NCBI RefSeq assembly: GCF_006716065.1
Contig: NZ_VFOL01000001.1
Location: 5,518,001 to 5,582,000, forward strand
Source: Salinispora arenicola
GTDB lineage: Bacteria > Actinomycetota > Actinomycetes > Mycobacteriales > Micromonosporaceae
Direction: 5' to 3'
Length of the DNA stretch: 64,000 nucleotides
Below are positions 9,390 to 20,359 of this stretch, in pieces. The position numbers and the translations under genes were made by a program. Within the stretch, counting starts at the first letter, position 1; every line of letters starts with the position of its first letter. The notes under the pieces are model-generated. The model was not told the DNA's origin. It saw nothing but the letters and a program-made list of their open reading frames with translations, and searched no databases.

Positions 9390-10316
9390 TCATTCAGGGA
9401 GGTCCAGGCCCGCCGCCGCGCAGTCGGCGCGGAGCTGGGCAAGCTGGTCGGCGGTGGCGTCCACCAGCGGGGCACGCACCGGGCCGGCGGGCAGTCCCTT
9501 CGCCGTCAGGCCGGCCTTGACCAGGATCACGCCCTGAGTCCGGAAGATACCCGTGTACAGCGGCAGCAGCCGCCGGTGCAGGGCGAGCGCCGTGGCGTTG
9601 TCTCCCGCCTCGAACGCCCGGATCATCTCCTGGGTCCGCGCCCCGGTGAAGTGGGTCGACGTGCCCACCACCCCGACCGACCCCACCGCCAGCGCGGGCA
9701 GGATGAGCGGGTCCTCACCGCAGTAGAAAGCCAGGCCGGTCCGGCTGGTCACCCAGCTGGTCGCAGTCAGGTCGGTCTTGGCGTCCTTCACCGCGACGAT
9801 CCGGCCGTGCTCGGCGAGCCGGACGAGCGTCTCGGTCTCGATCGCCACCCCGGCGCGGTGCGGAATGTCGTAGAGCATCAGCGGTAGCCCGCTGGCGTCG
9901 GCCACCGCGGTGAAGTGTCGCACCAGGCCCGCCTGCGGCGGCTTGCTGTAGTAGGGAGTCACCACCAGCAGGCCGTGTGCACCGGCCTTCTCGGCGCTGC
10001 CGGCCAGCTCGATCGTGTGCCGGGTGTCGTTGGTACCGACGCCGGCCACCACCTTGGCCCGGTCACCGACGGCCGCCACCACCGTCCGGATCAGACGTTC
10101 CTTCTCCGCGTCGGTCGTGGTCGGCGACTCACCGGTAGTGCCGTTGACCACCAGCGCGTCGCTGCCCTGCTCGTCAACCAGGTAGTTCGCCAACCGTGCC
10201 GCCCCGTCGAGGTCGAGCACGCCATCGGCGGTGAAGGGTGTCACCATGGCCGTGAGCACCCGCCCGAACGGCCGGGACGCCGCCCGGGTGGAAGGGTCAG
10301 GGAGGTCGCGCGTCAT
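9390..10316 (-). CDS. dapA: 4-hydroxy-tetrahydrodipicolinate synthase
   Basis: 308 residues, the normal length for DapA, which condenses pyruvate with aspartate semialdehyde in lysine/diaminopimelate synthesis. Seen are TAMVTPFTADG at the N-terminus, the GTTGESPTT phosphate/carboxylate loop, LMLYDIPHRAGV with the catalytic tyrosine, and VAVKDAKTDL with the Schiff-base lysine. It is followed by rnj after 52 bases and preceded by thyX, and dapB lies about 4.6 kb upstream in the same direction. The three enzymes keep the ancestral thyX-dapA-rnj order. Confidence 0.96.
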   Translation of the reverse strand: MTRDLPDPSTRAASRPFGRVLTAMVTPFTADGVLDLDGAARLANYLVDEQGSDALVVNGTTGESPTTTDAEKERLIRTVVAAVGDRAKVVAGVGTNDTRHTIELAGSAEKAGAHGLLVVTPYYSKPPQAGLVRHFTAVADASGLPLMLYDIPHRAGVAIETETLVRLAEHGRIVAVKDAKTDLTATSWVTSRTGLAFYCGEDPLILPALAVGSVGVVGTSTHFTGARTQEMIRAFEAGDNATALALHRRLLPLYTGIFRTQGVILVKAGLTAKGLPAGPVRAPLVDATADQLAQLRADCAAAGLDLPE

Positions 10317-10362
10317 GCGTCCAACCTAGCGGACGGCCGACGGGCCCCCGACGGGGAAGGGC

Positions 10363-11115
10363 TCAGGACACCTCCGCGTGCGGACTGACCGCCACCTCGG
10401 TGCCATCGGGCAGGGACGAGATCACGAAGTCGTTGAACACGCTCGGCGCCACACCCTGAAGCTGACGCAGGCACTCCACCGCCAGCTCGCGGATCTCCAC
10501 GTCGGCGTGCTCGGTCGCGCGCATGGCGACGAAGTGCCGCCACGCCCGGTAGTTACCGGTGACCACGATGCGGGTCTCGGTGGCGTTCGGCAGCACCGCC
10601 CGGGCCGCCTGCCGGGCGCGCTTGCGCCGCAGGGTGGCATTGGGCTCGTCGGTGAACCGCTGCTCCAGCCCTTCCAGCAACTCGTTGTACGCCCGTACGC
10701 TCGCCTCGGCCGCTTCGACGAACCGCTTGTGCAACTCCGGGTCCTCGGCGATCACCGCCGGCTCGACCATCGCGGCGTCCCGCTCCGGCACGTAGCGCTG
10801 GGACAGCTGTGAGTACGAGAAGTGCCGGTGCCGGATCAGCTCGTGGGTGAACGAGCGGGACACCCCGGTGAAGTAGAAACTCACCGAGCCGTGCTCCAGC
10901 ACGCTCAGGTGGCCCACCTCGAGAATGTGGGCGAGGTAGCCGGCGTTGGTCGCCGTCGCCGGGTTGGGCTTCTTCCAACTCTGGTAGCAGGCCCGGCCGG
11001 CGAACTCCGCGAGCGCCTGCCCCCCGTCGGCGTCGGTCGACCATCCCACGTCGTCCGGGGGCGCGAAGTGGGTCCACGCGATGAGCTTGACCTGGGGCTG
11101 CACCATGTCCGGCAT
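10363..11115 (-). CDS. thyX: Flavin-dependent thymidylate synthase
   Basis: A 250-residue ThyX, which makes dTMP from dUMP using FAD and methylene-tetrahydrofolate. The diagnostic motif [14 protein letters not shown] is at about residue 95. [11 protein letters not shown] and [18 protein letters not shown] are other family blocks. Actinobacteria often carry ThyX in the dap/rnj region. The annotated start ([15 protein letters not shown]) keeps the conserved beta-strand; a start a few codons later is possible. It lies 46 bases upstream of dapA. Confidence 0.96.
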   Translation of the reverse strand: MPDMVQPQVKLIAWTHFAPPDDVGWSTDADGGQALAEFAGRACYQSWKKPNPATATNAGYLAHILEVGHLSVLEHGSVSFYFTGVSRSFTHELIRHRHFSYSQLSQRYVPERDAAMVEPAVIAEDPELHKRFVEAAEASVRAYNELLEGLEQRFTDEPNATLRRKRARQAARAVLPNATETRIVVTGNYRAWRHFVAMRATEHADVEIRELAVECLRQLQGVAPSVFNDFVISSLPDGTEVAVSPHAEVS

Positions 11116-11203
11116 TCCTGCGACTGTAGCGGCGCCACCGGCACCGACGGAAATCGGACCCGCCCGCTGTGACCCCGGACGCCGCGCCGGGACGGGGGAG
11201 GAA

Positions 11204-11830
11204 TCAGACGTAGAACGCGGTGAACGGCGCCCAGGGCAGATTGCGCACCACCGAGAAGGCGAACCAGACGGCCAGGACGGCCCCGATCAGCTTGTTGCCG
11301 ATCCGCAGCTCGGGCAGCCGCCAGCCGAAGGCCTGCCGGCCCGCCCACGCCACGAACAGGTAGGCCAGGAAGGGCAGCGCGAAGACGAGGAGGACGTGGT
11401 GCCGGGCGGCGGCCGGGAGGTCGGCGTGCAGCACGTACCAGAGGGCACGGGTGCCGCCGCAGCCCGGGCAGTCCAGCCCGGTCGTCAGCTTGAGCAAACA
11501 GGTGGGAGCCGCGTCCGGCGCGGACCGGGTCGGGTCGAACAGCAGGGTGTAGCCGATGCCGGCGCCGACGCAGCCCAGGGCGGCCAGCGGCACCACCCAA
11601 CGAGGCGTGCGCTCCTGGAGGCGGAGCACGAAGCGGGTCAGCCGGTCGGGTTCCGGAGCCGAATAGACCGGGCCCGCTCCCGCCGGCCATCCGCCGGCCG
11701 AATGGTCAGCGCCGCCGGGCGGATAGGCGGCACCGCCGGGCGGATAGGCGGCGCTGCCGGGTGCAGCCGGGTCATCGGTCGCCGCGGCGGCGCGGCCCTG
11801 CGGCCCGTCAACACTCGTCACGTCGATCAC
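11204..11830 (-). CDS. DUF2752 membrane protein
   Basis: A 208-residue membrane protein with the DUF2752 signature [20 protein letters not shown] followed by a hydrophobic helix and a C-terminal segment [20 protein letters not shown]. The N-terminal 75 residues are a proline-, glycine- and alanine-rich cytoplasmic stretch containing a duplicated AYPPGGA unit, visible as a 24-base direct repeat near 11715-11760. The function of DUF2752 proteins is not established. Its start codon overlaps the stop of the upstream AlkZ-like gene by four bases, so they are likely co-translated. Confidence 0.82.
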   Translation of the reverse strand: MIDVTSVDGPQGRAAAATDDPAAPGSAAYPPGGAAYPPGGADHSAGGWPAGAGPVYSAPEPDRLTRFVLRLQERTPRWVVPLAALGCVGAGIGYTLLFDPTRSAPDAAPTCLLKLTTGLDCPGCGGTRALWYVLHADLPAAARHHVLLVFALPFLAYLFVAWAGRQAFGWRLPELRIGNKLIGAVLAVWFAFSVVRNLPWAPFTAFYV

Positions 11831-13056
11831 GGTACACCCACCACGCTCCTCAGGGCGGCGGCCAGCGGCGCCGCCAGATCACCGGCCGCCGGGGGCGCCA
11901 CGGCGTCCAGGCCCAGCCAGCCGGCGAGCCGGTACAGCTCGGCGGCGAGCGCGACCGCCGTCTCGCCCGGGTCGACACCGGGCTCCTGCCAGGCTGCCGG
12001 CACCAGGAGCACGCGGCTCTTCCGGTCAGCCTTCAGATCGACGCGGGCGGTGAACCGGTCCCCCTGAAGAAACGGCAACACGTAGTAGCCGTACAGCCGC
12101 TTCGGTGCCGGTACGTAGATCTCGATGCGGTAGCTGAAGTCGAACAGGCGCTGCGTGCGACCCCGCTCCCAGACCAGCGGATCGAAGGGGCTGACCAGGC
12201 AGTTGCCCCGGACCCACCGGGGCAGCCGGGCCCGAGCGTGCAGCCAGGCCGGCTGCCGCCAGCCCGACACGGTCACCGGAACCAGCTCACCCGCCTCCGT
12301 CAGCTCCGCGATCGCCGTCCGCGCCGCAGCGAGCGGCAACCGGAAGTAGTCCCGCAGTTCCGGCTCTGCCGCCACCCCGAGGGACCGGGCAGCCACCGAC
12401 ACCAACGTCCGGTACGCCTCGGCGTCGGTCGGGGTGGGCGCGTCCAGAACAGCCGCCGGCAGCACCCGTTCCGACAGGGCGTAGCGACGGGCGAAGGACG
12501 TCGTACGCTCAGCGGCGGTCACCTCGCCGGACCAGAACAGGAACTCCAACGCCCGCTTCGCCGCCGACCAGTTCCACCCCCAGTTGCCGGACTCCCGGTC
12601 GACGTCCTGCTCGAGCTCCGCGGCGGTGACCGGGCCCCGGGCCGCCACCTCGTCCCGGACCCATGCCACCAGATCAGGCTGCTCCTCGGCGACGCGGCGC
12701 ATGCTGCCCCAGGCCTGGCTACGGGCACGGGCCATCCGCCAGCGCAGCGCCGGCTGCAACGCGACCGGCACCAGCGACGCCTCGTGGCCCCAGTATTCGA
12801 AAAGGTCACGGGGCCGGCGGTAGGCCGCCGCGTCGAGCAACGCCGTCGGGTAGGGGCCGAGCCGACTGTAGAGCGGCAGGTAGTGCGCCCGCTGGAGCAC
12901 GTTGACCGAGTCAATCTGGATCAGGCCGACCCGGTCGAGCACGCGACGCAGGTGCCGACGGGTGGCAACACCGGCCGGCGGAGGATCGGTGAAACCCTGG
13001 GCCGCCAGCGTGATCCGCCGGGCCTGGGCGAGCGAGAGCGACTCCGGTGTGGTCAT
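11827..13056 (-). CDS. Winged-helix DNA glycosylase-like protein (AlkZ/YcaQ family)
   Basis: A 409-residue member of the HTH_42/AlkZ family, some of which unhook interstrand crosslinks or excise alkylated bases. Typical blocks are ARRITLAAQGF at the start, GLIQIDSVNVLQRAHYLPLYSRLG, DLFEYWGHEASLVPV and the C-terminal FSYRIEIYVPAPKRLYGYYVLPFL. The QID motif corresponds to the family active-site region, but several subfamilies differ there. The specific lesion is therefore left open. It is first in a probable two-gene unit with the DUF2752 gene. Confidence 0.82.
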   Translation of the reverse strand: MTTPESLSLAQARRITLAAQGFTDPPPAGVATRRHLRRVLDRVGLIQIDSVNVLQRAHYLPLYSRLGPYPTALLDAAAYRRPRDLFEYWGHEASLVPVALQPALRWRMARARSQAWGSMRRVAEEQPDLVAWVRDEVAARGPVTAAELEQDVDRESGNWGWNWSAAKRALEFLFWSGEVTAAERTTSFARRYALSERVLPAAVLDAPTPTDAEAYRTLVSVAARSLGVAAEPELRDYFRLPLAAARTAIAELTEAGELVPVTVSGWRQPAWLHARARLPRWVRGNCLVSPFDPLVWERGRTQRLFDFSYRIEIYVPAPKRLYGYYVLPFLQGDRFTARVDLKADRKSRVLLVPAAWQEPGVDPGETAVALAAELYRLAGWLGLDAVAPPAAGDLAAPLAAALRSVVGVP

Positions 13057-13071
13057 CGCGAGGACCCTAGG

Positions 13072-14304
13072 TCACCGGTACGACACCGGGACGGGATCCG
13101 CCGCCTGCTCCGGCCGGGCCGCTCCCGCCGGGGCCCGGCCCACCGCCGACCGCACCGGCAGGAACGCCAGCAGGGCCAGGCTGATCCAGACGTACGTGTT
13201 GCTGCCGAGGAAGCCGTCGACACCGGTGAAGTCCCGTTCCCAGGCCCACACGATCCGGCTGATCAGAAACGCGTACGCGACACCCGCCGCGACCAGTAGT
13301 CGCCGGCGCCGGCGGCTACCGGCGGGCGCCGCCATCGCGTTGTCCACCAGCAGGATGAGCGCCGGCAGCAGCCAGACCAGGTGGTGTACCCAGGTGACCG
13401 GGCTGACCAGACACATCAGCACACCGGTCAGCGCCAGCCCGGTCGCCTCGTCACCGGCGGCCGCCGCGGACCGGGCCCGCCACGCCCAGAGCACCAGCAC
13501 GGCGACCACCAGCACCAGCCAGGCAACGGTGCTCGGCTGCTCCGGGTTCAGCCGGGCCACCACCCCACGCAGCGACTGGTTCGAGACGAAGGAGAGCTCA
13601 CCCACCCGGTTGGTGTTCCACAGCGCCTCGGTCCAGAACTCCCGGGAGGCGTCCGGGAACAGGGCGGCGGCGAGCAGGGTGGCGCCGGCTGCGGCGCCCA
13701 TCGCGGTCACCGCCGCCCGCCAGCGCCCGGTCACCAGCAGGTAGACGATGAAGATCCCCGGGGTCAGCTTGATCGCGGTGGCCAGGCCGATGGCCGTGCC
13801 GGCCCACCGGCTGCCTTTCGGCAGCAGCCGCAGCATGTCCACCGCCACCAGGAACAGCAACAGCATGTTGACCTGGCCGAAGTTCACCGTCTCCCGCATC
13901 GGCTCGTACGCCGCGGCGAGGCAGAACGCCACCGCGAGGGCGAACCAGCGGGTCCATCCGACGCGGCGCGAGATCGGGTCCACCAGCCACCAGAGCAGCA
14001 CCAGGGTGACCACCACGCTCGCGGACACGCTCAGGACGATCGCCACCGTCCAGGACACGTACGCCATCGGCAGCATGACCAGGGCCGCGAACGGCGGGTA
14101 GGTGAAGCCGTACTGGGTGAACGGGCGCAGGTAGTCGTAGACCTCCCCGCCGTCGTGCACCCAGTGGTGGATCGCGCCGTAGTAGACCTGGAGGTCGAAG
14201 AACCCGTGCCGCATGGCCGCCACGGACAGGAAGAGGGCCACCCCGACGGCGAGCCCGGCCACGCCGACCGCCTGCCTGATCGTCCGCCCGGCACCCTGCG
14301 CCAT
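13072..14304 (-). CDS. Glycosyltransferase family 87 (DUF2029) membrane protein
   Basis: A 410-residue polytopic protein of the GT87 family, which includes polyprenyl-phosphate-mannose-dependent alpha-mannosyltransferases of actinobacterial envelopes. The first loop carries FFDLQVYYGA, in which the aspartate is the likely catalytic acid, followed by YTYPPFA-like FTYPPFAALVMLP. About ten hydrophobic helices follow. I chose the ATG at 14304 (MAQGAGRTIRQ) because GGAGG lies correctly upstream; a longer reading frame to 14409 would overlap the divergent GNAT gene. The acceptor is unknown. Confidence 0.82.
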   Translation of the reverse strand: MAQGAGRTIRQAVGVAGLAVGVALFLSVAAMRHGFFDLQVYYGAIHHWVHDGGEVYDYLRPFTQYGFTYPPFAALVMLPMAYVSWTVAIVLSVSASVVVTLVLLWWLVDPISRRVGWTRWFALAVAFCLAAAYEPMRETVNFGQVNMLLLFLVAVDMLRLLPKGSRWAGTAIGLATAIKLTPGIFIVYLLVTGRWRAAVTAMGAAAGATLLAAALFPDASREFWTEALWNTNRVGELSFVSNQSLRGVVARLNPEQPSTVAWLVLVVAVLVLWAWRARSAAAAGDEATGLALTGVLMCLVSPVTWVHHLVWLLPALILLVDNAMAAPAGSRRRRRLLVAAGVAYAFLISRIVWAWERDFTGVDGFLGSNTYVWISLALLAFLPVRSAVGRAPAGAARPEQAADPVPVSYR

Positions 14305-14339
14305 CGTCGCCTCCTCCACCCTGCGTAGGCTTTCGTGCC

Positions 14340-14921
14340 ATGGCTCTCGGGTACGTCCGCCCGGCGCGTTTACAGGACGCCGGCGAGATCGCACGCATCC
14401 AGCTCGCAACCTGGCGGGCCGCGTACCGCCGCATCCTGCCCCGGCAGGTGCTCGACAACCTCGACGAGGCGTGGTTGGCCCGGCGGTGGACCGCTGCGGT
14501 ACATGAGCCGCCCTCGGTCGCGCACCGGGTGCTGGTCGCCGTCGAACAGGCCGAGCAATCGTATCTGGTGGGATTTGCCGCCTTCGGTCCGGCCGACGCC
14601 GAGGCCGAGGCCCCGGAGGAGCCCGCCGAAGCGCTGGGACCGGACGTCGTCGCGATCACCGACCTGCTGGTGGAGCCGCGCTGGGGCCGGCGCGGGCACG
14701 GCAGCCGACTTCTCGCCGCGGCGGTGGACCACTGGCGCGACGACGGGTTCACCCGAGCCGTGGCGTGGGCCTTCGACGGTGACGCGGCGACCCGGAGTTT
14801 CCTGACCGGCGCCGGTTGGGAACCGGACGGGGCGGCCCGCGCCCTGGACGTGGACGACATGTTGGTCGCCCAGCTGCGTCTGCACGTCGCAGTCCCCACC
14901 GAGCCGGCCCCGGCGGGCTGA
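14340..14921 (+). CDS. GNAT family N-acetyltransferase (193 aa)
   Basis: A single GNAT domain: YVRPARLQDAGEIARIQLATWRAAY is the N-terminal strand and helix, ITDLLVEPRWGRRGHGSRLL carries the acetyl-CoA loop (RxxGxG/S), and the C-terminus ends in a typical FLTGAGWEPDG block. The substrate is not predictable. The ATG is preceded by TAGGCT (14326-14331), eight bases upstream, and lacks a purine-rich ribosome site, suggesting a leaderless transcript. The gene is divergent from the GT87 gene (35 bases) and convergent with dapB. Confidence 0.82.
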   Translation: MALGYVRPARLQDAGEIARIQLATWRAAYRRILPRQVLDNLDEAWLARRWTAAVHEPPSVAHRVLVAVEQAEQSYLVGFAAFGPADAEAEAPEEPAEALGPDVVAITDLLVEPRWGRRGHGSRLLAAAVDHWRDDGFTRAVAWAFDGDAATRSFLTGAGWEPDGAARALDVDDMLVAQLRLHVAVPTEPAPAG

Positions 14922-14947
14922 CCGCGCCCGCCGTCGGCGCCGACCGT

Positions 14948-15829
<882 letters not shown>

Positions 15830-17218
15830 TCAGGCGGTGAAGTCGGACTCGCCGAAGGGACCCACCACCGCCAACGACAGCGAACGGCTCAGCAACTCCG
15901 TGGCCAGCGTGTTCACGTCGTCGACGGTGACCGCGTCGACCCGGGCCAGCAACGCGTCGACCGGCAACAGGTCGCCGTACAGCAGTTCCCCCTTGGCCAG
16001 CCGGCTCATCCGGGAGCCGCTGTCCTCCAAACCCAGCACGAACGATCCCTTGCTCATGCCCTTGCCCCGGGCCACCTCGGCCTCCGTGAGCCCGTCCACG
16101 GCCACCCGGGTCAACTCCGCGCGGATCAGGTCTAACACCTCGTTGACCCGACCCGGCGCACAACCGGCGTAGATGCCGAACAGGCCGCTGTCGGCGTGCT
16201 GGCTGGCGTAGGAGTAGACCGAGTAGGCGAGCCCCCGCTGCTCGCGGATCTCCTGGAAGAGCCGGCTGGACATGCCACCGCCGAGGATGTTGTTGAGCAC
16301 CCCGAGGGCGAACCGACGGTCGTCGTGCCAGTCGATGCCGGTGCAGCCGAGTACGACGTGCGCCTGCTCGGTCTCCTTCGGCGTGACCAGCGTGGTGGCG
16401 GGCCGCGTGCGGACCGCCGGGGTGGCGGCCCGGTGCGGCGCCGGCGTCGCCGGGTCGGTGTCCAGTGGTGTGCCGCGCAGCGCCTGGCGGACCATCGTGA
16501 CCACGCTGGCGTGGTCAAGGTTCCCCGCGGCGGCGATGACGATGCGCGGCGGGGTGTAGTGCCGCCGGTAGAAGCTCTGGATCTGCCGTCGGGTCATCGG
16601 CGTGACCGTCTGTTCCGTCCCCGAGATCAGCCGGCCCAGCGGGTGCTCGCCGTAGACGGCCCGGGCGAAGAGGTCGTGCACCTCGTCGCCGGGCTCGTCG
16701 TCGTGCATGGCGATCTCCTCGAGGATCACTCCCCGCTCGATCTCCACATCGTCCGGGGTGAGCACCGAATCGGCGACCAGGTCGCACATCACGTCGATGG
16801 CGAGGGGCAGGTCCTCGTCCAGCACCCGCGCGTAGTAGCAGGTGTACTCCTTGGTGGTGAAGGCGTTGGTCTCACCACCCACCGCCTCGATCGCCGAGGA
16901 GATCTCCAGGGCCGCCCGCCGGTGCGTTCCCTTGAACAGCAGGTGCTCGAGGAAGTGGGCGGCACCGGACTGGGGTCCGGTCTCGTCCCGGGAACCGACC
17001 GACACCCAGATGCCGAACGAGACGCTGCGCATCGCCGGGATCGTCTCGGTGAGCACCCGCAGCCCGCTGGGCAGCACGGTCCGTCGAACAGCGCCACCCA
17101 GCGGATCGTCGCTGAGCGTGCGGGTGACGGCGCGGCCGACAGCACCGCTGGGGGTGCTCCGGTACGCCGCCACCCCCCGTCGTTCCGGTGCGGACGGTGC
17201 GGAGGCGGCCCGAGTCAC
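15830..17218 (-). CDS. M16 family zinc metallopeptidase (PepR-like)
   Basis: A 462-residue single-subunit-size M16B peptidase. The inverted zinc motif HFLEH is followed by LLFKGT near residue 87, and the third ligand glutamate lies in the downstream ETNAFTTKEYTCYYA-like region. The second, inactive half contains LGGGMSSRLFQEIREQRGLAYSVYSY. It follows pnp by about 50 bases and probably shares its transcript. Homologues in this position are known as PepR or processing proteases; their substrate is not established. Confidence 0.92.
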   Translation of the reverse strand: MTRAASAPSAPERRGVAAYRSTPSGAVGRAVTRTLSDDPLGGAVRRTVLPSGLRVLTETIPAMRSVSFGIWVSVGSRDETGPQSGAAHFLEHLLFKGTHRRAALEISSAIEAVGGETNAFTTKEYTCYYARVLDEDLPLAIDVMCDLVADSVLTPDDVEIERGVILEEIAMHDDEPGDEVHDLFARAVYGEHPLGRLISGTEQTVTPMTRRQIQSFYRRHYTPPRIVIAAAGNLDHASVVTMVRQALRGTPLDTDPATPAPHRAATPAVRTRPATTLVTPKETEQAHVVLGCTGIDWHDDRRFALGVLNNILGGGMSSRLFQEIREQRGLAYSVYSYASQHADSGLFGIYAGCAPGRVNEVLDLIRAELTRVAVDGLTEAEVARGKGMSKGSFVLGLEDSGSRMSRLAKGELLYGDLLPVDALLARVDAVTVDDVNTLATELLSRSLSLAVVGPFGESDFTA

Positions 17219-17266
17219 GAATGGCTCCCGGTTCGACGAGGGGTGGGTGGTGCGCTGGTCAGGCGG

Positions 17267-19627
17267 TCAGCTGTGCCGGGTACGGCGACGCGGACGCGAC
17301 TCGCCGCCGCCCTCACCGCCGTCGCCACGGTCACCGCGGTCCGGCCCCCGGCTGCCGCGCTCGCGGTCACCGCGGTCACGTGGAGCCCGGTCGCCCCGGT
17401 CCCGGCCGGCCGGCCGGTCGGTAGCGGCGGCCTCCGCTGGGCCCTCAGCACCCTCCGGGCGCACCTTGTCCAGGTAGATCTTGCCCCGCTGGTCGATGTC
17501 GGCGATCTCCACCTCGACCTTGTCACCGACGTTGAGGTAGTCCTCGACCTTCTCGACGCGCTTGCCATCGCCCACCTTGGAGATGTGCAGCAGACCGTCG
17601 CGGCCAGGAAGCAGCGAGACGAAGGCACCGAACGCGGCGGTCTTGACCACCGTGCCGAGGAAGCGGTCGCCCACCTTCGGCAGGGTCGGGTTCGCGATCG
17701 CGTTGACCCGCTCGACCGCCGCCTGCGCGGAGGGGCCGTTGGTCGCACCGACGTAGATGGTGCCGTCGTCCTCGATCGAGATCTCGGCGCCCGTCTCGTC
17801 CTGGATGGCGTTGATGGTCTGGCCCTTCGGGCCGATCACCATGCCGATCTTGTCCACCGGAATCTTGACGGTGGTGACCCGAGGCGCGTAGTCACTCATC
17901 GTGGCTGGTGCCTCGATCGCCGCCTGCATCACCTCCAGAATCGTCTGCCGGGCCTCGTACGCCTGCTGCAGCGCCGCCGCCAGCACATCCGACGGGATAC
18001 CGTCGAGCTTGGTGTCGAGCTGAAGCGCGGTGACGAACTCCTGCGTACCGGCGACCTTGAAGTCCATGTCACCGAAGGCGTCCTCGGCGCCAAGGATGTC
18101 GGTCAGCGTCACGTACCGCGTCTTGCCCTCGACCTCGTCGGAGATCAGGCCCATGGCGATGCCGGCGACCGGCGCCTTCAGGGGCACACCGGCGGAGAGC
18201 AGGCCGAGTGTGGAGGCGCAGACCGAGCCCATCGAGGTCGAGCCGTTGGAGCCGAGCGCCTCGGAGACCTGCCGGATGGCGTACGGGAACTCCTCACGCG
18301 AGGGCAGCACCGGGATCAGGGCCCGCTCGGCGAGCGCGCCGTGGCCGATCTCGCGCCGCTTCGGTGAGCCGACCCGGCCGGTCTCCCCGGTCGAGTACGG
18401 CGGGAAGTTGTAGTTGTGCATGTAGCGCTTGGACTTCTCCGGGGAGAGCGTGTCCAGGGACTGCTCCATCCGGAGCATGTTCAACGTGGTGACACCCAGG
18501 ATCTGGGTCTCACCCCGCTCGAAGAGCGCGGAGCCGTGCACCCGGGGCAGCACCCCGACCTCGGCGGTCAACGGACGGATGTCCCGCGGGCCACGGCCGT
18601 CGATGCGGACCTGCTCACGCAGCACCCGGCTGCGGACCTCGGACTTGGTCAACGACCGCAGCGCGGCGGACAGCTCCTTCTCCCGGCCCTCGAAACGCGG
18701 GCCCAGGTCCTCGATCACCCTGGCCTTGATCCGGTCCAGGGCCTCCTCACGGTCGGCCTTCCCAGCGATCTTCAGGGCCTCGGCCACGTCGCTGCGGGCC
18801 AGGTCCGCGACCGCCTGGTACGCGTCGTCGGAGTAGTCGAGGAAGACCGGGAACTCGGCGACCGGCTTGGCGGCCACCTCGGCCAGCTCGCTCTGCGCCC
18901 GGCACAGCTCGCGGATGGCTGGCTTGGCCGCCTCCAGCCCGCTCGCCACGACCTCCTCGGTCGGTGCGGACGCGCCACCGGCGACCAGCTTCACGGTGTG
19001 CTCGGTGGCCTCGGCCTCGACCATCATGATCGCGACGTCGCCGTCCGGCAGGGCACGACCGGCGACCACCATGTCGAAGGTCGCGCGCTCCAGCTCCTCG
19101 TGCGTCGGGAAGGCGACCCACGAGCCGTCGATGTGGGCCATCCGGGTCGCCCCGATCGGGCCGGAGAACGGCAGGCCGGAAAGCTTCGTCGACATCGAGG
19201 CGGCGTTGATGGCCACCACGTCGTACGGGTGGCTGGGGTCGAGGGCCAGAACGGTCTCGACGACCTGGACCTCGTTGCGCAGGCCCTTGACGAACGAGGG
19301 ACGCAGTGGCCGGTCGATCAGCCGGCAGGTGAGGATCGCGTCCTCGCTGGGTCGCCCCTCACGGCGGAAGAACGAACCGGGGATCCGGCCCGCGGCGTAC
19401 ATCCGCTCCTCGACGTCGACGGTCAGCGGGAAGAAGTCGAACTGCTCCTTCGGCTGCCGGCCGACGGTGGTGGCGGAGAGGACGACCGTCTCGCCGAGCT
19501 GGGCGACGACGGAGCCGGCGGCCTGGCGGGCCAGCCGGCCGGTGGAAAAGGTGATCACACGGGTGCCGAAGGCACCGTTGTCGATCGTGGCGGTACGAGA
19601 CTGGGCGCCGAGGTTACTCTCGGTCAT
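17267..19627 (-). CDS. pnp: Polynucleotide phosphorylase / guanosine pentaphosphate synthetase
   Basis: 786 residues. It degrades RNA phosphorolytically and in actinomycetes was originally named GpsI. The order is RNase PH domain 1, an alpha-helical linker, RNase PH domain 2 ([23 protein letters not shown], then [19 protein letters not shown]), KH ([16 protein letters not shown]) and S1 ([19 protein letters not shown]). The last 50 residues are an RGD/RG-rich disordered tail. The ATG at 19627 has AAGGAG upstream ([12 protein letters not shown]); the open frame extends further but contains no better start. It is downstream of rpsO with a terminator-like hairpin between. Confidence 0.96.
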   Translation of the reverse strand: MTESNLGAQSRTATIDNGAFGTRVITFSTGRLARQAAGSVVAQLGETVVLSATTVGRQPKEQFDFFPLTVDVEERMYAAGRIPGSFFRREGRPSEDAILTCRLIDRPLRPSFVKGLRNEVQVVETVLALDPSHPYDVVAINAASMSTKLSGLPFSGPIGATRMAHIDGSWVAFPTHEELERATFDMVVAGRALPDGDVAIMMVEAEATEHTVKLVAGGASAPTEEVVASGLEAAKPAIRELCRAQSELAEVAAKPVAEFPVFLDYSDDAYQAVADLARSDVAEALKIAGKADREEALDRIKARVIEDLGPRFEGREKELSAALRSLTKSEVRSRVLREQVRIDGRGPRDIRPLTAEVGVLPRVHGSALFERGETQILGVTTLNMLRMEQSLDTLSPEKSKRYMHNYNFPPYSTGETGRVGSPKRREIGHGALAERALIPVLPSREEFPYAIRQVSEALGSNGSTSMGSVCASTLGLLSAGVPLKAPVAGIAMGLISDEVEGKTRYVTLTDILGAEDAFGDMDFKVAGTQEFVTALQLDTKLDGIPSDVLAAALQQAYEARQTILEVMQAAIEAPATMSDYAPRVTTVKIPVDKIGMVIGPKGQTINAIQDETGAEISIEDDGTIYVGATNGPSAQAAVERVNAIANPTLPKVGDRFLGTVVKTAAFGAFVSLLPGRDGLLHISKVGDGKRVEKVEDYLNVGDKVEVEIADIDQRGKIYLDKVRPEGAEGPAEAAATDRPAGRDRGDRAPRDRGDRERGSRGPDRGDRGDGGEGGGESRPRRRTRHS

Positions 19628-19827
19628 CTGTGGTTGCGCTCCTTCGCGTCTACGGACCGCGACACGCAGCTGCTCAGACGGCCGGTCTTCGATCGAAGCG
19701 CCCGGGCGGGTCGGCGTGCTGCCGGATGCCCGGGGGCCACTACCGGAGACCGGTACGCTGACCGGCTCCCGGTGGGTCGGGTGGTCGTGCGGCCCTGGTT
19801 GTCGTAGTTCCTGGCGGTGTACGGATC

Positions 19828-19856
19828 GGGGGAGCGGCCCGGTCGGCCACTCCCCC
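19828..19856 (-). terminator. Hairpin after rpsO
   Basis: GGGGGAG (19828-19834) pairs with CTCCCCC (19850-19856), and inside it GGCC (19836-19839) pairs with GGCC (19845-19848). It begins six bases beyond the rpsO stop. No U-tract follows, which is common in actinomycetes. It may be partial, because pnp lies downstream on the same strand, or an RNase processing site between rpsO and pnp. Confidence 0.6.
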
Positions 19857-19862
19857 GTCACG

Positions 19863-20132
19863 TCACCGGCGCAGACCGAGCCGCTCGATGAGCGACCGGT
19901 AGCGGTTGATGTCCCTCTTCTGCACGTAGTTGAGCAGCCGGCGGCGACGGCCGACCAGCAACAGCAGCCCACGGCGGCTGTGGTGGTCGTGCTTGTGCAC
20001 CTTCAGGTGCTCGGTCAGGTCCGCGATCCGCTTGGTGAGGACGGCGACCTGCACCTCCGGCGAACCGGTGTCACCCTCGACGGTCGCATACTCCGCGCGG
20101 ATCTTGGCCTTGGCTTGCTGGTCGAGCGCCAT
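19863..20132 (-). CDS. rpsO: 30S ribosomal protein S15
   Basis: 89 residues, full length, with the conserved [39 protein letters not shown] and RRRLLNYVQ blocks that contact 16S rRNA. The order ribF-rpsO-pnp is standard. A 225-base gap upstream contains strong hairpins that may serve S15 autoregulation. Confidence 0.98.
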   Translation of the reverse strand: MALDQQAKAKIRAEYATVEGDTGSPEVQVAVLTKRIADLTEHLKVHKHDHHSRRGLLLLVGRRRRLLNYVQKRDINRYRSLIERLGLRR

Positions 20133-20166
20133 GTTCTCCCTGTTTCGGTGGGTTGGTCGGTGTGGT

Positions 20167-20219
20167 GTCCGCCAGGTGGGCCTCGCCCGGATGGCCGGGC
20201 GAGTCGCCCGACGGCGGAC
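20167..20219 (-). promoter_or_regulatory. Structured leader upstream of rpsO
   Basis: CTCGCCCGG (20182-20190) and CCGGGCGAG (20195-20203) form a perfect 9-bp stem with a four-base loop. GTCCGCC (20167-20173) and GGCGGAC (20213-20219) can close an outer stem around it. The structure ends about 35 bases before the rpsO ATG, where an S15-binding autoregulatory element would lie. It could equally be a terminator or processing site after ribF. Confidence 0.4.
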
Positions 20220-20342
20220 GGTCCTCGCACCCGCGGCGTCGTGCAGGCACGCCAGGACCCACGTCGGTCAGCCGACGTCCCTGCCAGGCTACCAGCCCCG
20301 GCCCGGCCGGAACGGGCAAGGGGCGGACGGGGTGTCGAGCCC

Positions 20343-20359
20343 GATCACTTCCCGTGATC
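20343..20359 (-). repeat. Short palindrome overlapping the ribF stop
   Basis: GATCAC (20343-20348) and GTGATC (20354-20359) flank a TTCCC loop and cover the ribF stop codon. The stem is short and the role is uncertain. Confidence 0.3.

Noticed and set aside
7619..9520. 633-codon plus-strand frame over rnj
   Set aside because: Antisense to RNase J; composition is Asp/His/Arg rich and matches no family.
14931..14945. GTCGGCGCCGAC palindrome between GNAT and dapB
   Set aside because: Too short and without a loop; likely chance in GC-rich DNA.
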